Positions 62,822-64,000 of a DNA stretch of 64,000 bases are shown here, piece after piece (position 1 is the stretch's first letter; the number at the start of each line of letters is the position of its first letter). The position numbers and the translations under genes are program-made. Below the pieces are notes generated by a model that was not told the origin of the DNA, ran no database searches, and saw only the letters and a list, made by a program, of their open reading frames with translations. Source of the DNA: CAWCDJ01 sp963778675 (GTDB lineage Bacteria; Acidobacteriota; Terriglobia; Bryobacterales; Bryobacteraceae); contig CAVZVI010000011.1 of assembly GCA_963778675.1 (NCBI GenBank), forward strand, positions 1,302,001 to 1,366,000, read 5' to 3'.

Positions 62822-62842
62822 GGCTCGCGCATCGTGCGATAG

Positions 62843-62876
62843 CGCCCGCCGCCGGAACAGCGGCGGGCGTTATTAT
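62843..62876 (+). terminator. Rho-independent terminator after nrdJ
   Basis: A ten-base perfect stem, CGCCCGCCGC (62843-62852) with GCGGCGGGCG (62860-62869), seven-base loop, followed by TTATTAT. It lies 22 bases after the nrdJ stop. The T-tract is interrupted by A, so efficiency may be partial. Confidence 0.65.
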
Positions 62877-62902
62877 GGCATCAGCAGCGGAGGAATGTTG
62901 CC

Positions 62903-63196
62903 GTGGCTGAGGAGCCCCAATTCGCATCCACTCCCGAGAACCTGGACGTGGAACTGGAGAAATCCCGCGCCTCGGCCGCGCGTCTACTCGAGAGCCTTGC
63001 TCAGAAGCTGCATGCGGCCCCGGTTGTACGCCAGGCCACAACCGGAATCGGCCGCGCGGCACAGTATGTACAGGATAGTTCCGTAAAGGGCCTGGCTGCG
63101 CGGCTCGATCGCACGGTTCGCAAACTGCCGGTCACCTCCATTCTGATCGCCGCAGCCGCGGGTTTCCTCGCCGCGCGGGCTTTCCGGCGCCGTTGA
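62903..63196 (+). CDS. Small membrane-anchored protein
   Basis: 97 residues from a GTG with GGAGGAA upstream. Acidic/helical N-terminus, then one hydrophobic segment at the end (LPVTSILIAAAAGFLAARAF) followed by Arg residues, the layout of tail-anchored DUF883-like envelope proteins. First of three small genes in close order; probably cotranscribed with the next two. Confidence 0.7.
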   Translation: MAEEPQFASTPENLDVELEKSRASAARLLESLAQKLHAAPVVRQATTGIGRAAQYVQDSSVKGLAARLDRTVRKLPVTSILIAAAAGFLAARAFRRR

Positions 63197-63208
63197 AGGA
63201 GGGGAACT

Positions 63209-63607
63209 ATGTCACAAGAAGCCAAGGCCGGAGAACGTTCGGCCGGCCACATCATGCAGGACGTGGTTCGGGACCTCGGAAATGTCGTGCACGGCGAGAT
63301 TCAACTTGCCAAGGCCGAGATATCCGAAAAAGCAGCCGATGCCGTCAAGGGCGGAACACAGATCGGCATAGCCGCGGCCATGGGATACCTGGGCGGCGCG
63401 GCGATCGTTACCGCGTGTATCGCGGCGCTGGCCATCGCGATGCCGCTGTGGGCGGCCGCGCTGATCATCGGGGTGCTCCTGTGTTTGGCCGCCTCGGTCG
63501 CATACCACGCGGGACAGTACCGGCTGAAACAGGTGAAACCGGTTCCTGAGCGAACCACGCAAACCCTGAGGGACGACTTGCAATGGGTAAGACAGCGCGC
63601 GAAATAG
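63209..63607 (+). CDS. Holin-X/phage holin family-like membrane protein
   Basis: 132 residues. Amphipathic N-terminal helix (VVRDLGNVVHGEIQLAKAEI), then two membrane segments (about 50-75 and 80-100), matching the Actinobacterial Holin-X (Phage_holin_3_6) family, which despite the name is chromosomal and of unknown role. GGAGGGG precedes the ATG; the 3' end overlaps the next gene by 25 bases. Confidence 0.78.
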   Translation: MSQEAKAGERSAGHIMQDVVRDLGNVVHGEIQLAKAEISEKAADAVKGGTQIGIAAAMGYLGGAAIVTACIAALAIAMPLWAAALIIGVLLCLAASVAYHAGQYRLKQVKPVPERTTQTLRDDLQWVRQRAK

Positions 63608-63840
63608 AACAGGAAATCGCGCAGGCGCGGAACCGCCTGGGCCGCGATCTCGACGCCCTGCAGCTTCGCATCCGGGAGTCGGTGGACTGGCGAATCCGGT
63701 TCGACCGGAATCCGGCCGCTTTTCTGGCGATTGCTTTCGCCGCGGGCTTCCTGTCCGGGATCATCGCGGTTCCTCGCAGGCAAGGTCGTGAAAAGCCGGT
63801 TAGGGCATCTTCTCGATTGAGGGGACCAGTTCGCCGGTAA
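63583..63840 (+). CDS. DUF3618-like small protein
   Basis: 85 residues. The N-terminus TAREIEQEIAQARNRLGRDLDALQLRI is the DUF3618 signature, then a hydrophobic segment PAAFLAIAFAAGFLSGIIAV and a basic tail. DUF3618 and Holin-X genes commonly sit together in envelope-stress style clusters. The 3' end overlaps the convergent TolC-family gene by 41 bases. Confidence 0.8.
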   Translation: MGKTAREIEQEIAQARNRLGRDLDALQLRIRESVDWRIRFDRNPAAFLAIAFAAGFLSGIIAVPRRQGREKPVRASSRLRGPVRR

Positions 63841-64000
63841 GGCGCAGCACGTTCCAGCGGGCCCGCTCCGCCGTGTACTGAGCGTCATAAAAGGCGATCC
63901 ACTTGCGATTTTCGACGATCCGCGCTTCCTCCACATCGCGCAGCGCGAGCCGGCCTTCCTGCATCTGGGCCAGGTCCACGGAAAGCTGCTCGCGTGCGAC
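63800..64000 (-). CDS. TolC-family outer-membrane protein, C-terminus (5' partial)
   Basis: The last 66 residues of a protein entering from the right edge, ending at a TAA at 63800-63802. The pattern QEGRLALRDVEEARIVENRKWIAF then YDAQYTAERARWNVLRLTGEL is the C-terminal helix and strand region of TolC/OEP-type proteins. It belongs to whatever lies beyond 64000, and cannot be tied to the RND pump at 28267. Confidence 0.75.
   Translation of the reverse strand, partial: VAREQLSVDLAQMQEGRLALRDVEEARIVENRKWIAFYDAQYTAERARWNVLRLTGELVPSIEKMP

Noticed and set aside
1..64000. CRISPR arrays, IS elements, prophage or tRNA-associated integration
   Set aside because: No regularly spaced repeats, transposase, integrase or tRNA sequence was found; the 'holin' name at 63209 refers to a chromosomal family.

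Overview
The window is GC-rich bacterial chromosome, densely coded on both strands, with no rRNA, tRNA, CRISPR array, insertion sequence or phage module that I could find. The gene content suggests an Acidobacteriota chromosome, most like the Solibacter/Bryobacter group. The main clues are three separate two-module MacB/FtsX-type 'ADOP' permeases of about 810-830 residues, a secreted ThuA-like protein with EF-hands, many sensor kinases, and a B12-dependent ribonucleotide reductase. This placement is inference from gene families; no ribosomal marker is present.

Layout, 1-14 kb (all minus strand). A lipid/electron-transfer operon runs from 7460 down to the left edge: a membrane Fe-S ETF:quinone oxidoreductase, EtfB, EtfA, an acyl-CoA dehydrogenase and the first two domains (KS and the start of AT) of a PfaA-like iterative polyketide/secondary-lipid synthase. 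Then come a small unknown gene, leuA and a CcmH-like protein. From 14332 to 10385 lies the most unusual locus: ArsR regulator, small thioredoxin, HdrA-N-terminus-like iron-sulfur protein, two-cluster ferredoxin, a DGC domain fused to a GcvH-type lipoyl domain, two more DGC proteins, and a short lipoate-protein ligase. The genes abut or overlap by a few bases. I read this as a lipoate-dependent sulfur or metal redox system. Its parts resemble the sHdr/LbpA sulfur-oxidation machinery, but the assembly is different.

14-33 kb. A secreted ThuA-fold protein with EF-hands inserted in its domain, an ADOP permease, a UbiD-type decarboxylase, a secreted TPR protein, a Tat-exported sugar isomerase-like protein, an SDR, NagB, an S9 peptidase, and a minus-strand export block: an RND pump without adaptor, an ABC permease and ATPase, a methyltransferase and a phospholipase C-like enzyme.

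33-54 kb. A second ADOP permease, a lytic transglycosylase with an M15-peptidase-like C-terminus, RibA, a LytS-type kinase overlapping a methyltransferase, a four-PAS hybrid kinase, a secreted lipocalin-like protein, an SDR and a DtxR-family regulator. Exopolysaccharide export genes (Wza-like, Wzz/GumC-like, BY-kinase) then face, across a 400-base divergent region, a PDZ-containing sensor kinase and a sigma-54 activator that resemble PrsK/PrsR and probably control them.

54-64 kb. Secreted proteins of unknown function, a TPR gene broken by a one-base frameshift, a third ADOP permease, two divergent receiver-only proteins in which Glu replaces the phosphoacceptor Asp, nrdJ with an upstream NrdR box and a downstream terminator, three small membrane-associated proteins, and the C-terminus of a TolC-family protein at the right edge.
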